This document shows, in pieces, positions 26,862 through 36,134 of a DNA stretch of 64,000 nt (position 1 is the first letter of the stretch; each line of letters opens with the position of its first letter). A program made the translations under genes and the position numbers. Below the pieces are notes generated by a model. It searched no databases. It was not told the origin of the DNA and worked only from the letters and a program-made list of their open reading frames with translations. The DNA lies in the NCBI GenBank assembly GCA_019038695.1, contig JAHOYZ010000007.1:186001-250000 (forward strand). The letters run 5' to 3'. The DNA comes from Candidatus Zixiibacteriota bacterium (GTDB lineage: Bacteria; Zixibacteria; MSB-5A5; GN15; FEB-12).

Positions 26862-26935
26862 GTAGGGTGGAACCCTTTAGCGGTTCCGCCAGGCATCGCC
26901 TGTTTTCCGGCAGGAGCGCAGGGCTCCTGCCCTAC
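26862..26935. repeat. Multi-arm inverted repeat (cloverleaf-like)
   Basis: Outer arms GTAGGG (26862-26867) and CCCTAC (26930-26935) enclose two or three internal stems: GGAACC/GGTTCC (26870-26888), AGGC/GCCT (26891-26901) and GGCAGGAGC/GCTCCTGCC (26909-26931; its last two bases compete with the outer arm). It does not read as a tRNA: there is no acceptor or anticodon arm of the right size. Confidence 0.65.
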
Positions 26936-26987
26936 AAGACTACTTACAAGATTGAACAGTCCGGAACAAGTATTTTGATGCGTGTAC

Positions 26988-29618
26988 TTATTGTTCGGTT
27001 TGGTCGGAGTACTTCTCGATCAGCGCCTGGAAGCGCGGGTGGTCGCGGAGTGGATCCCATCGAGGGTGCAGACGAATTCCACCAACCTGGATCCGTGAAG
27101 GATGGCTCAGTAGATAATCCAACAAATCAATAGACTTGTCATACTCACCAACCCAAGCGTAGACCACCGCCAGGGAGACAAGTCTTTCTGAACCCGCGAC
27201 CTCGTCTTTGGAGACAGGCATAAGTCTGGTAGCCAATTCTGCATGTTCAACGGCCCTGAGATTCTGACCGAGGCCGACATAAACCTCCGCCAGGGGGCTG
27301 TGGAAATCAGCTACGTCAGGACTGGCCTCTACCTGCGCCTCCCAAATGACCCTGGCCGAATCGAAATAGACACGGCTTTGGTTGGTGTCGCCGAGATAAC
27401 GATAGATTTCCCCCCGCTGCTGGTAGTAAACGGCTGAGTCGCTCAGGTTTCTGCAGTCCGTCGAACTTCGTCGCGCAAGGGCCGACTCGTAGCGGCGCAT
27501 ATAGATGTCAGCCGACTCCTGAAGAACCCCGGCCATCTTCTCGGTCGTGGATTCTTCGTACCTCTCTATTGCCTTCATAATGTATAGACTGTCACCACTA
27601 CCTAAGCCGGGCAGAGCCACATTCCAGAAGAGAAGCCCCCTGTTAGTAGGTTCGAACTCAAGTCCTTTCAGAACCACGATCTGTGCTTCGTCAAGTCGGT
27701 GCATCATAAAGAGGGTATGGATCAGCCCGGCAGCAATGTTCATCGACAGCGGGTCGAGCATGAGTGCTTTCTGTAGATAATCAGCGGCGATATCCCACTC
27801 TCCCATACGCCGATAGACATAACCAGTCATGGTTAGCAGATCGCTGTTGTTCGGTTGGCTCCGGGCCGCCAATTCGAATTGCTCGAGGGCCGATTCGTAA
27901 TCACGGCTGATGTAATAATGGTAGGTCCCCATAGCGATGTAACCGTCCGGTTTCGACTTGGCCAACTCAAGGGCTTTCTCGGCAGCCTCCTTTGCCTGCG
28001 CCTTGCACTCATCGGTCCGCCGGTAAGCGTTGATGTACTCAACCCCATACATGCGCACTAACCAGGAGTAAGCAGGATAAAAGGTGCTGTCGAGACTGGT
28101 CGTTTTCTCAAGCAAATGAATCACGCTGTCCAAAGAAGCGTGATTTCCTTCATTCCAGTGATCCTTAGCACGTAAGAAATAGTCGTAAGCGACAAGATTC
28201 TCAGTCGGTTGGACTGTCAGAAGCTGCTTCTCCGACTCCAGCAACGTTACGTCAAGAGCATCGGCGATACGCGTGGCGATTTCCGCCTGGACAACGAATA
28301 CCTGGGTAAGAGCCCGTTCAAAAGTATCGGCCCAGACATGGGAATCATCGGAAGCGCGTATGAGCTGCGGGATGATTCGTACGCGGTCAACATCGCCCGA
28401 CTTGTCCCAACGGATTGTCCCCTCCAACACATAATCGACCTTTAGCTCTTTGGCTATCTGCTTGAGAGGTTTGCCGGAGTCCTTATAATGGACGGCACTT
28501 GTTCTGGAAATAACCCGCAGTCCGCTTAGGCCCGCCAGCCGCGCCGTGATCTCATCGGTAATGCCGGCGGCGAAGTATTCGTCTTCGTCGGTGCCAAGAT
28601 TCTCAAAGGGGAGCACGACCAGGGACTTCTTTTTGTCACCTGAGGAGACTTCTTGCCTTGGGTACAGAGCATAGCCTGCCATTATCAAGCAGACAATCAC
28701 CGCGCCGACGACCACAAAACGGTTCCACCAGTCCACGGGAGGTTTGCCGGCAACCGATGGCTCATCGCGGGTCAATGTCTTTAGATCGGAGATCAGACCA
28801 ACCGCACTTTGATAACGTAGAGTGGGGTCTTTCTCAAGTAGTTTGGAAACGATACGCTGCAGCTCACCCGACACACCGCTTTTGTACCGCGATAGCGGCT
28901 CATGTACTTCGTTGAGTACGGCGTTCATCGTGGCCGCTTCGTTATCGGCTGCAAACGGTAATCGGCCCGCTATCATCTCATACAACACGACACCAAGGGA
29001 GAACAGGTCCGACCGGTGATCGACTTCCTTCACTTTGATCTGCTCCGGTGACATGTAGCCAACAGTGCCAAGGGTGGAGCCGGTCTTGGTCAGTTTATCA
29101 GTCCCTTGAATCGTTGCCAGACCAAAATCAACAAGCTTCGGGCGGCCGTCGGCATCAATAACAATATTCGAGGGTTTGATATCACGATGCGTGATCCCCG
29201 CCTCGTGCGCTTTGGCTAATCCTTCGCAGATTTGTAATACGAGATTGATGATGTCATCAAGACCCGGTTGGTAGTCCCTGATCACATCTTTAAGTGATTG
29301 TCCTTCGACATGCTCCATGGCGAAGAACGGCCGAGCATTATGTTCGGCGACTTCATAGATATGCACAATATTCGGATGGTTGAGTTTGGCGGCGGCCTGA
29401 GCTTCGCGTTTGAAACGTTCACGGCATTCATCGTCTTGGCACAGATGCGGGGGCAGGAACTTCAGCGCGACCTTGCGTTTGAGCTTCGTATCCTCCGCCA
29501 GGTACACTTCACCCATACCACCGGCGCCAATCTTCTCGATGATCCGGTAGTGCGACACCATCGTGTCCCTGGTCAGGATCACATGGGTCTGAGTACGGTC
29601 GTCATTATGCTCTGTCAT
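26988..29618 (-). CDS. Ser/Thr protein kinase with TolB-like and TPR domains (copy 1)
   Basis: 876 residues. Hanks-type kinase domain about 24-285: glycine loop GAGGMGEVY (31-39), Lys 53 in ALKFL, HRDIKPSN (144-151), DFG (164-166) and a GTVGYMSPEQ activation-loop end. One membrane helix (about 301-317) leads to a domain starting LVVLPFENLGTDEDEYFA and including VDYVLEGTIRW. This TolB/adenylate-cyclase-associated region is common in such kinases. A tail of about 400 residues follows, with TPR-like helical pairs such as AIGTYHYYISRDYESALEQF-type units. Substrates and ligand are unknown. Its ATG overlaps the stop of copy 2 in ATGA. Residues 100-211 are encoded by DNA identical to copy 2. Confidence 0.93.
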   Translation of the reverse strand: MTEHNDDRTQTHVILTRDTMVSHYRIIEKIGAGGMGEVYLAEDTKLKRKVALKFLPPHLCQDDECRERFKREAQAAAKLNHPNIVHIYEVAEHNARPFFAMEHVEGQSLKDVIRDYQPGLDDIINLVLQICEGLAKAHEAGITHRDIKPSNIVIDADGRPKLVDFGLATIQGTDKLTKTGSTLGTVGYMSPEQIKVKEVDHRSDLFSLGVVLYEMIAGRLPFAADNEAATMNAVLNEVHEPLSRYKSGVSGELQRIVSKLLEKDPTLRYQSAVGLISDLKTLTRDEPSVAGKPPVDWWNRFVVVGAVIVCLIMAGYALYPRQEVSSGDKKKSLVVLPFENLGTDEDEYFAAGITDEITARLAGLSGLRVISRTSAVHYKDSGKPLKQIAKELKVDYVLEGTIRWDKSGDVDRVRIIPQLIRASDDSHVWADTFERALTQVFVVQAEIATRIADALDVTLLESEKQLLTVQPTENLVAYDYFLRAKDHWNEGNHASLDSVIHLLEKTTSLDSTFYPAYSWLVRMYGVEYINAYRRTDECKAQAKEAAEKALELAKSKPDGYIAMGTYHYYISRDYESALEQFELAARSQPNNSDLLTMTGYVYRRMGEWDIAADYLQKALMLDPLSMNIAAGLIHTLFMMHRLDEAQIVVLKGLEFEPTNRGLLFWNVALPGLGSGDSLYIMKAIERYEESTTEKMAGVLQESADIYMRRYESALARRSSTDCRNLSDSAVYYQQRGEIYRYLGDTNQSRVYFDSARVIWEAQVEASPDVADFHSPLAEVYVGLGQNLRAVEHAELATRLMPVSKDEVAGSERLVSLAVVYAWVGEYDKSIDLLDYLLSHPSRIQVGGIRLHPRWDPLRDHPRFQALIEKYSDQTEQ
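28986..29321 (-). repeat. 336-nt block identical to 31595-31930
   Basis: A base-by-base reading shows identity with 31595-31930 (offset 2609), including all third codon positions. Just outside either end synonymous differences reappear at once. The block covers kinase residues about 100-211. Tandem genes otherwise diverged strongly, so the identity points to recent gene conversion. Confidence 0.85.
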
Positions 29619-32233
29619 TTCGTATCATACTTTTCTATCAGCGCCTGGAAGCGTGGGTGGTCGCGGAGGGGGTCCCATATGGGATTGAGACGCAGAGTCG
29701 CAACTGATTCAAGATTGAAGGGGATACTCATGACATGCTCTAATAGGTCAATCGCTAAATCATATTCTCCCGACATCACATATACAACGGCAAGTTCCTT
29801 CTCCTGACGAGTACCCAACAGGGCATCCTTAGATATTGGGTATTTCTCCACCGCAAGTTGACCGAATCTGATTGCTTCTTCCTTACGACCTAATCCTGCG
29901 TATGTTAGTCCTAATGACATATAGTATCCAAAAAAACCACTGAATTCCTGTTCGTGTGACTCCAAGAAAACACGTGATGAATCGAAGGCAGCATATGCAA
30001 GTTCGTCTTCACCCATGAACCTGTAAATAGAGCCTTTCCATAGGTCAACAGACATGAATGAACTTCCAGCAAGAACGTATTGTTTGGTTCCTAAATCAAA
30101 ATACTTGAAAGTTGCATCATAATCTCTTTCGAACATAAGCAGATATACCCAAGGCAACGCGAGTGCTTCCTGATGTGGTGCGTTGGATATGGTTTGGTGA
30201 GCCGAAGGAAGATCACCCATCAATATAAGTGTCATCATCTTGATATAGTGATACATCGAAATGTCAGGGCGAATTGAAATGGCTTTGTCTATGTAGTTAA
30301 TAGCCTTCTGATAATTACGTAACCATTGATGAATAACAGCAACCTGTATGGCTGCATCATCATCTCTGGGATTCAGTTGGAAAGCTTTCTCAAGGTTGAC
30401 TTGTGCCTCTTCGAAACGCCCTAATCGCCGCCAGATAAACGCTTCCGCCTGAAGGATTCTTGGATCATTCGGCAATCTTTTCTCTGCAATTGCAAATTCT
30501 TTTAATGCCTTATCGTATTCCCGATACCCATGATAATAGTAGTAGCCAAGAGCCAGATGCGCTTCCGGTAGGCCTGGTTGCAACGCCAGAGCCTTATCCA
30601 CCGCTTCCTTAGCAAGTTGAAGACGTTCCTCCGTATGATCGTACTGGTAGTGATACATCTCAGAGTGAGTTTTCGAAAGGGCTGCATAAGCAAGAGCGAA
30701 GCTCGGGTCCAATTCGATTGCTCGCTCATACATCTGCACTGCGAGCGAATCTGCATCATACCTTTTTCCCGCAAGATACGCATGATAAGCATCAGCGTTT
30801 TCAGTAGGTTGTTCGGCCAGGGCATCACGTTCTGGTTCGAGCAGCGTAATATCAAGTTTTTCCGCTATTGATGTAGCAATGCCGGCCTGGACCGCAAAAA
30901 TCTGCGTCATTACGCGCTCATAGGTTTCAGTCCAGATGTGGCTGTCATCTGAGACCCGAATTAACTGTGGAATGATGCGCACACGGTCGGTATCACCACT
31001 CTTGTCCCAGAGAATCGTTCCTTCAAGAATATAGCTCACACCAAGTTCGGCACCAATTTGCTTAAGCGTCTTGTCGGTTTTTTTGTATTTCATAGCGCTT
31101 GTGCGGGAGATGACCCCTAACCCGCCAATCTTGGCTATGCGCGATGTGATCGCATCAGTGATGCCGTCTGCGAAGTTCTCATCATCCGGATTGCCCAGGT
31201 TTTCGAAGGGCAGCACGGCCAACATGATTCTCTCCGACTGGACCTGAGTTGCCTTCTCTTCTGTCATCGGAAGCAACCAGTACCCAGCCATGATAAGACA
31301 CACAATGACAGCACCGACAACCACGAAACGGTTCCACCAGTCCACGGGAGGTTTGCTTGCAACTGATGGCTCATCGCGGGTTAATGTCTTGAGGTCGGAG
31401 ATCAGACCAACCGCACTTTGATAACGTAGAGTGGGGTCTTTCTCCAGTAGTTTGGATACGATACGCTGAAGTTCGCCAGAGACACCACTTTTGTACCGCG
31501 ATAGCGGCTCCGGTACTTCGTTGAGTACGGCGTTCATCGTGGCCGCTTCGTTATCGGCCGCAAACGGCAACCGTCCCGCGATCATTTCATACAGCACGAC
31601 ACCAAGGGAGAACAGGTCCGACCGGTGATCGACTTCCTTCACTTTGATCTGCTCCGGTGACATGTAGCCAACAGTGCCAAGGGTGGAGCCGGTCTTGGTC
31701 AGTTTATCAGTCCCTTGAATCGTTGCCAGACCAAAATCAACAAGCTTCGGGCGGCCGTCGGCATCAATAACAATATTCGAGGGTTTGATATCACGATGCG
31801 TGATCCCCGCCTCGTGCGCTTTGGCTAATCCTTCGCAGATTTGTAATACGAGATTGATGATGTCATCAAGACCCGGTTGGTAGTCCCTGATCACATCTTT
31901 AAGTGATTGTCCTTCGACATGCTCCATGGCAAAGAATGGTCGTCCGCTATGTTCGGCGACTTCGTGGATGGTGACGATGTTAGGATGGTTCAATTTCGCT
32001 GCTGCCTGGGCTTCGCGTTTGAAACGTTCGCGACAATCTTCATCCTGACACAGATGCGGAGGAAGGAACTTGAGGGCGACCTTGCGTTTGAGCTTCGTAT
32101 CCTCCGCCAGATAGACCTCACCCATACCACCGGCGCCGATCTTCTCAATGATACGATAGTGTGACACCATCGTGCCTTTGGTCAGGATCACGTGGGACTG
32201 GGTCTTGTCGTCATCTGAGTCATTAGTAACCAT
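29615..32233 (-). CDS. Ser/Thr protein kinase with TolB-like and TPR domains (copy 2)
   Basis: 872 residues, same architecture as copy 1: glycine loop GAGGMGEVY (33-41), Lys 55, HRDIKPSN (146-153), DFG (166-168), membrane helix about 303-320, TolB-like region starting LAVLPFENLGNPDDENFADG, and TPR tail ending at the same DPLRDHPRFQALIEKY motif. The kinase half is nearly identical to copy 1, while the TolB and TPR halves have diverged widely. The TPR half is also more AT-rich than its surroundings (around 29.8-30.9 kb). It is the first gene of the pair. Confidence 0.93.
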   Translation of the reverse strand: MVTNDSDDDKTQSHVILTKGTMVSHYRIIEKIGAGGMGEVYLAEDTKLKRKVALKFLPPHLCQDEDCRERFKREAQAAAKLNHPNIVTIHEVAEHSGRPFFAMEHVEGQSLKDVIRDYQPGLDDIINLVLQICEGLAKAHEAGITHRDIKPSNIVIDADGRPKLVDFGLATIQGTDKLTKTGSTLGTVGYMSPEQIKVKEVDHRSDLFSLGVVLYEMIAGRLPFAADNEAATMNAVLNEVPEPLSRYKSGVSGELQRIVSKLLEKDPTLRYQSAVGLISDLKTLTRDEPSVASKPPVDWWNRFVVVGAVIVCLIMAGYWLLPMTEEKATQVQSERIMLAVLPFENLGNPDDENFADGITDAITSRIAKIGGLGVISRTSAMKYKKTDKTLKQIGAELGVSYILEGTILWDKSGDTDRVRIIPQLIRVSDDSHIWTETYERVMTQIFAVQAGIATSIAEKLDITLLEPERDALAEQPTENADAYHAYLAGKRYDADSLAVQMYERAIELDPSFALAYAALSKTHSEMYHYQYDHTEERLQLAKEAVDKALALQPGLPEAHLALGYYYYHGYREYDKALKEFAIAEKRLPNDPRILQAEAFIWRRLGRFEEAQVNLEKAFQLNPRDDDAAIQVAVIHQWLRNYQKAINYIDKAISIRPDISMYHYIKMMTLILMGDLPSAHQTISNAPHQEALALPWVYLLMFERDYDATFKYFDLGTKQYVLAGSSFMSVDLWKGSIYRFMGEDELAYAAFDSSRVFLESHEQEFSGFFGYYMSLGLTYAGLGRKEEAIRFGQLAVEKYPISKDALLGTRQEKELAVVYVMSGEYDLAIDLLEHVMSIPFNLESVATLRLNPIWDPLRDHPRFQALIEKYDTK
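31595..31930 (-). repeat. 336-nt block identical to 28986-29321
   Basis: Partner of the block in kinase copy 1, coding for residues about 102-213 of copy 2, from the segment before HRD to just past the activation loop. Confidence 0.85.
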
Positions 32234-32414
32234 TGGTCGCCTGCTATGTCCCTCTCATGTCCGTATGATCGGTTCATCTGACAAGGACTAAGTTAAGTAC
32301 GTCGACCTATCATGTAAACATAAAGTTGGGGGCGTAGGGGTGATGCACGACAGCACCGCCTAAGAGACCGGCTTAAAATTACGGAACCCACAGCAAGCTG
32401 TGTGGCACCCATCC

Positions 32415-32463
32415 GGAGTCGAAGCGCAAAGATGTGCGCCTTGTGTGGTCGCCCTTCGACTCC
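32415..32463. repeat. Inverted repeat GGAGTCGAAG ... CTTCGACTCC
   Basis: Perfect 10-bp arms at 32415-32424 and 32454-32463 with a 29-nt loop. The arms are the same core as in the inverted repeat at 26716-26789, so this is a second copy of the same repeat family. Confidence 0.75.
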
Positions 32464-32525
32464 GCTCAGGACGACGTAGCAACATGGAACCTATTCATAC
32501 GGAGCGCAGGGCTCAAGCAATGCCT

Positions 32526-32549
32526 GTCGAAACTGAAGACAGTTTCGAC
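32526..32549. repeat. Perfect stem-loop GTCGAAACTG / CAGTTTCGAC
   Basis: 10-bp perfect stem with loop AAGA, 31 nt downstream of the apgM stop on the minus strand. It has no T-run, so it is not a standard terminator, but it could still act as a transcript end. Confidence 0.7.
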
Positions 32550-32579
32550 CTACTCGAACGACAATACAGATTATGATCC

Positions 32580-33815
32580 TTATGCGCCGACCAGGTGCAA
32601 TTTGCCCAGGAGGTTCTGGACTTGCGGCATAACGTCCAGACCAACCATATGCCCCAGCCCGCCGGAAGCGCAGGCGCGTTCGTTGAAGGCGGTCACATCG
32701 TCAACTCTGATGCTCTCTCCCCCACCGCCGTAGAACATGATCGGGACCGGATCGGCACAATGGGCTTTCATCTCAGAGGCGGTCGAATGATCAGCAGTCA
32801 CAACCAATAAAGTCTCCGGTGACAAATCGGTCAGGAGCACAGCGGCAGCATCAATCTTCTCAATGAAGTCGCGCTTTGCTTCCCAGTTGCCGTCCTCGGA
32901 CAGGGAGTCGGCCGCCTTCACATGAACAAAAACGAAATCGAACTCTTCGAGTTTTTCAAGGGCGGCTCGGAATTTGTTCTCGACATTTGCGTCGGGCAGT
33001 CCGGTCGCACCCGGTACGTCAATGATGTCCATACCGAGAAACGCCGCTACACCCTTGTAGAGTCCCCCTCCCGCAATACAACAGGCGGATAGATCGAACT
33101 TCTCTTTGAAGGATGCCAGTTCTTTGTACTGACCTCCTCCGCGAACCAGGAGGAAATTGGCCGGGAGTTTTCCGTCCTTCACACGCTTAGCATTGAACGG
33201 ATGATTTTTAAGCACTTCGTGGGCTTTCCCCAGGAACTTATTAAGTACATCGGCAGTGTGTTTGGCCTCGGGTGTGTCGTCGGTAGCAGTTACAGTACGA
33301 ACAGGAACATCGGGTACATGCGGATCAGCATCAACGATTGCCCCCGACAAACCTTTCCCCCGCATGATGACACCCGCTCGGTGAGCGGTGCCAGGCTTGA
33401 CAATGAACTTCACGCTATCTACTTCCATGCCGTCAATCGCTTCTGTCAGTGGGCCGACTTCGAGAATGCGTCCGGCGCGACGGTCTTTGATGGTCAGGTT
33501 TCCATCGACGGTTCCGAAATTGCCACGCAGAGCCACATCGCCATCCTCACACTTCAGCCCCAGACCGGCGACCTCGATAGGGCCACGACCGGAATAACAT
33601 TGATCGATGGGATAGCCAAAGATTGTCAGATGGGCCGTGTCGCTTCCGGGCGTTTTTCCACGTCCCAGGGTGTGCATCAGACCGCATTCTGCGCCTGTAG
33701 CCAGCTTATCAAGATTTGGCGTTTTGGCCGCCTCCAGGGGGGTCATGTTGTTCAGCCCCTTCACCGGACGGTCGCCCAATCCATCACAGATTACAAATAT
33801 TACTTTCTTCAACAT
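32580..33815 (-). CDS. apgM: Cofactor-independent phosphoglycerate mutase, archaeal type
   Basis: 411 residues. Interconverts 3- and 2-phosphoglycerate in glycolysis/gluconeogenesis; metal-dependent, alkaline-phosphatase superfamily. The N-terminus VIFVICDGLGDRP holds the first metal-binding Asp. RGKTPGSDTAHLTIFGY carries the nucleophile Ser region, GRGPIEVAGLG the ApgM signature, and TADHSTAS the late metal site. About 410 residues is normal for ApgM and shorter than GpmI (about 510). It follows purM by 72 nt on the same strand. Diverged relatives (phosphonopyruvate decarboxylase-like) are unlikely. Confidence 0.93.
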   Translation of the reverse strand: MLKKVIFVICDGLGDRPVKGLNNMTPLEAAKTPNLDKLATGAECGLMHTLGRGKTPGSDTAHLTIFGYPIDQCYSGRGPIEVAGLGLKCEDGDVALRGNFGTVDGNLTIKDRRAGRILEVGPLTEAIDGMEVDSVKFIVKPGTAHRAGVIMRGKGLSGAIVDADPHVPDVPVRTVTATDDTPEAKHTADVLNKFLGKAHEVLKNHPFNAKRVKDGKLPANFLLVRGGGQYKELASFKEKFDLSACCIAGGGLYKGVAAFLGMDIIDVPGATGLPDANVENKFRAALEKLEEFDFVFVHVKAADSLSEDGNWEAKRDFIEKIDAAAVLLTDLSPETLLVVTADHSTASEMKAHCADPVPIMFYGGGGESIRVDDVTAFNERACASGGLGHMVGLDVMPQVQNLLGKLHLVGA

Positions 33816-33887
33816 CCGTGTTCAGTCTCCATCAAGGATTACAGATAATCACTCGCTACAATCCGCAAAGTGTCGGCTATCGGTCTA

Positions 33888-34940
33888 CTAATCCGTCAGT
33901 TTCACGATGCGATTACCGTTGACAATTCGGCCAATTCGATAGACCGTCTCACCCATACCTGTTAGGTCGGCCGCAATTGCATCTGCCTTACTTTCTTCAA
34001 CTACCAGGACAAACCCGATTCCCATATTGAAGGCGGAATAGATGTCATCCGGGTCGATATTTCCACGCTCCTTCAGGAAATCAAAGATCGGTGGAACAGG
34101 CCATGACTGCTTATTGATTTCGGCATCACAGTTGTCGGGCAGCACACGGTTGAGGTTGCCGGCTATTCCTCCGCCGGTGATATGCGCCAGACCTTTGATG
34201 GGGTGTTTGTCCATTAATTTGTGAATCACAGAAGCGTAACAAATATGAACTTTCATCAGAGCATCGGCAATAGTCGTACCCAGTTCTTCGACATGATCAT
34301 CAGGCTTGAGTCCCGCGATCTCAAAAGCCACTTTGCGCGCCATTGTGTAGCCGTTGGTGTGCAGTCCATTGGATGGTAACCCAAGACAGACATCGCCGGG
34401 CGTAATCGACTTACCGTCGATGATCTTTCTCTCATCGACCATACCGACAATGAAGCCAACCAGATCGTATTCACCATGCTTATACAAGCCGGGTAGCTCG
34501 GCTGTCTCGCCTCCCAGCAAAGCCGTACCAGTACTCACACAGCCACGACTGACGCCGCTTACAAGTTCGGCCATTGCCTCCGGCTCCAGATGTCCAACGC
34601 CGATGTAGTCCAGGAAAAACAGCGGTCGGGCACCCTGTACAAGGATATCGTTGACACAATGATTGACCAGATCTTCGCCGACCGTGTTATGGATGCTGGT
34701 CATGAAGGCCAGCTTCAGCTTGGTTCCGACCGAATCAGTAGAGGCCACCAGAACCGGTTTCTTCAAGCCGGAGATATCTGGTTTGAAAAGCCCTCCAAAA
34801 GCACCGATGTCGGACAAAACTTGCGGATTGAAGGTAGCGCGTGCAAGCGTCTTGATACGCTCCACCGCCTCATCTCCGGCGGCAATATTGACCCCGCTCT
34901 CGGCATAGGTCAAACCCTGTTTGTTTTCCGATTTGTTCAT
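33888..34940 (-). CDS. purM: Phosphoribosylformylglycinamidine cyclo-ligase PurM (AIR synthetase)
   Basis: 350 residues from the ATG at 34940; a TTG 9 nt upstream is the alternative, and neither has a good ribosome site. Closes the imidazole ring in purine synthesis using ATP. The N-terminal YAESGVNIAAGDEAVERIK and the family signature LLGGETAELPGLY are clear, with ITGGGIAGNLNRVLP near the C-terminus. No other purine gene is in the window. It lies upstream of apgM on the same strand with a 72-nt gap. Confidence 0.96.
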   Translation of the reverse strand: MNKSENKQGLTYAESGVNIAAGDEAVERIKTLARATFNPQVLSDIGAFGGLFKPDISGLKKPVLVASTDSVGTKLKLAFMTSIHNTVGEDLVNHCVNDILVQGARPLFFLDYIGVGHLEPEAMAELVSGVSRGCVSTGTALLGGETAELPGLYKHGEYDLVGFIVGMVDERKIIDGKSITPGDVCLGLPSNGLHTNGYTMARKVAFEIAGLKPDDHVEELGTTIADALMKVHICYASVIHKLMDKHPIKGLAHITGGGIAGNLNRVLPDNCDAEINKQSWPVPPIFDFLKERGNIDPDDIYSAFNMGIGFVLVVEESKADAIAADLTGMGETVYRIGRIVNGNRIVKLTD

Positions 34941-35000
34941 GGGAGACAAGAAACATCAGGTAGCAAGAAATGTCAACTAACACCAATCCCAAGACAACGC

Positions 35001-35032
35001 AAAAGAAGCCAACCCCTCAATGGGTCAGCCTC
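35001..35032 (-). terminator. Rho-independent terminator after the fibronectin-like gene
   Basis: On the minus strand a 10-pair stem (with G-T pairs) AGGCTGACCC / GGGTTGGCTT with loop ATTGA or ATTGAG, followed by CTTTT. It lies about 35 nt after the stop at 35067. Confidence 0.6.
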
Positions 35033-35066
35033 CCAGAAAGTATAACACAATCGACACTACAGATGA

Positions 35067-36134
35067 CTAACGGACAATATCGATTCGAACAGCAGCTTCT
35101 TCTGGCAGTGAATATTTGATCGGTATGATGTCGCCAGTCTGATAAAGATACGGAACACTCGGAACCGTTACTGGAGTGTCACAGATAGATCCGACATGCT
35201 CGGCATCATCGGCAATCTCAAAGGGGTGACCAAGATCATCAAAAGAGTTCGAGACCATATGAAACGCATAGATACCCTCAGGTACCTGCACATCGAGATC
35301 ATCGGTCTGGTCCCAACAGATCGTGTAGAATCCCGGAGCTTGGATAGCATCCACAACAGTACCTACAACTGCCGAATAGGTAGTAGTGAAAGTCCCCTCG
35401 GAAAGGGCGAATCCACAGTTGTCACTCGATATGGCCCAAACCAGCCATTCGTATTCGTGAATTGATTCGAGACTGTCTCCAATGCCAACCAGATAAGTAG
35501 TGCCAGACGTGATTTTGAATCCACAAGTAATATCGAAACACCTGTGCATCCATAATGGGTAGTATTCGTCGGCCTCTCTCAGAAAGACAAAATACGAAGC
35601 AGCACTAGCTTTGGCATCCCAACCCAGCGTTGGTACCCGATCAACACTGACAGCCCCATCCTCTGGTGTGATATTGGCAACACTGCTATCGCGACTAATT
35701 GTATTGGGAATGCAGGAGACAGTATCGGAAGGATCACTGACGCTGTCAGTGCCAACCGAAACAACATAATACTTATGGAGTTGGGCAGAAGCCGTGTCAT
35801 AGGAGGTATCTGCAAAAGATAGTGCTAACGGGTAATCTTGACCTATGGGGCCAAATGACGTTGCTGTGATAGTGGACTCGTTGATCTTCTCAAACAAGTT
35901 GCCATTCACACTTCGATAAACGTCGTATCCGGTCGGACTAGTACCTGTATCGGGAGCAACCCACATAAGAAGCATACTAATGTCCTCATCAACATCAGCA
36001 GGGACACCAAACAAGCCTCCCGGGGGAGCAGGAACGGGAGCAGGGGGAGGAGGAGAAATAATCGGATGGCCTTCATCGCAAGTACACCAGACCAAAGCAA
36101 TAACCAACAACAACCCGGGCAGTAGTAACTTCAC
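35067..36134 (-). CDS. Secreted protein with fibronectin-like domain, function unknown
   Basis: 355 residues from a GTG at 36134, chosen for AGGA 7 nt upstream. A signal sequence ends LVIALVWCTCDEG; Cys at the junction makes a lipoprotein possible, though Trp before it is unusual for a lipobox. A Pro-rich stretch (PPPPAPVPAPPGG) precedes a fibronectin type III-like domain (about 40-145: MLLMWVAPDTGTSPTGYDVYR). A second Ig-like region follows. The very end (IPIKYSLPEEAAVRIDIVR) looks like a FlgD-like sorting domain cut short after its first strands. I do not recognise a function; a surface or envelope structural role is likely. Confidence 0.7.
   Translation of the reverse strand: MKLLLPGLLLVIALVWCTCDEGHPIISPPPPAPVPAPPGGLFGVPADVDEDISMLLMWVAPDTGTSPTGYDVYRSVNGNLFEKINESTITATSFGPIGQDYPLALSFADTSYDTASAQLHKYYVVSVGTDSVSDPSDTVSCIPNTISRDSSVANITPEDGAVSVDRVPTLGWDAKASAASYFVFLREADEYYPLWMHRCFDITCGFKITSGTTYLVGIGDSLESIHEYEWLVWAISSDNCGFALSEGTFTTTYSAVVGTVVDAIQAPGFYTICWDQTDDLDVQVPEGIYAFHMVSNSFDDLGHPFEIADDAEHVGSICDTPVTVPSVPYLYQTGDIIPIKYSLPEEAAVRIDIVR

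Larger units (their letters stand above)
32234..32579. other. Intergenic region upstream of kinase copy 2
   Basis: 346 bases without a gene. It holds an inverted repeat (32415-32463), a stem-loop (32526-32549) and short pieces shared with the 26.7-26.9 kb region (CTTCGACTCCGCTCAGG, GGAGCGCAGGGCTC). A possible -35 TTTACA is seen on the minus strand near 32314, but no good -10 partner, so no promoter is called. Confidence 0.5.

Noticed and set aside
26862-26935. tRNA-like cloverleaf
   Set aside because: Stem lengths, loop sizes and absence of a T-arm consensus (GTTCNA in the right place) do not fit a tRNA.
26988-32233. The paired kinases as one gene split by a frameshift
   Set aside because: Each has a full kinase, helix, TolB-like and TPR part with its own start and stop; this is a tandem duplication.
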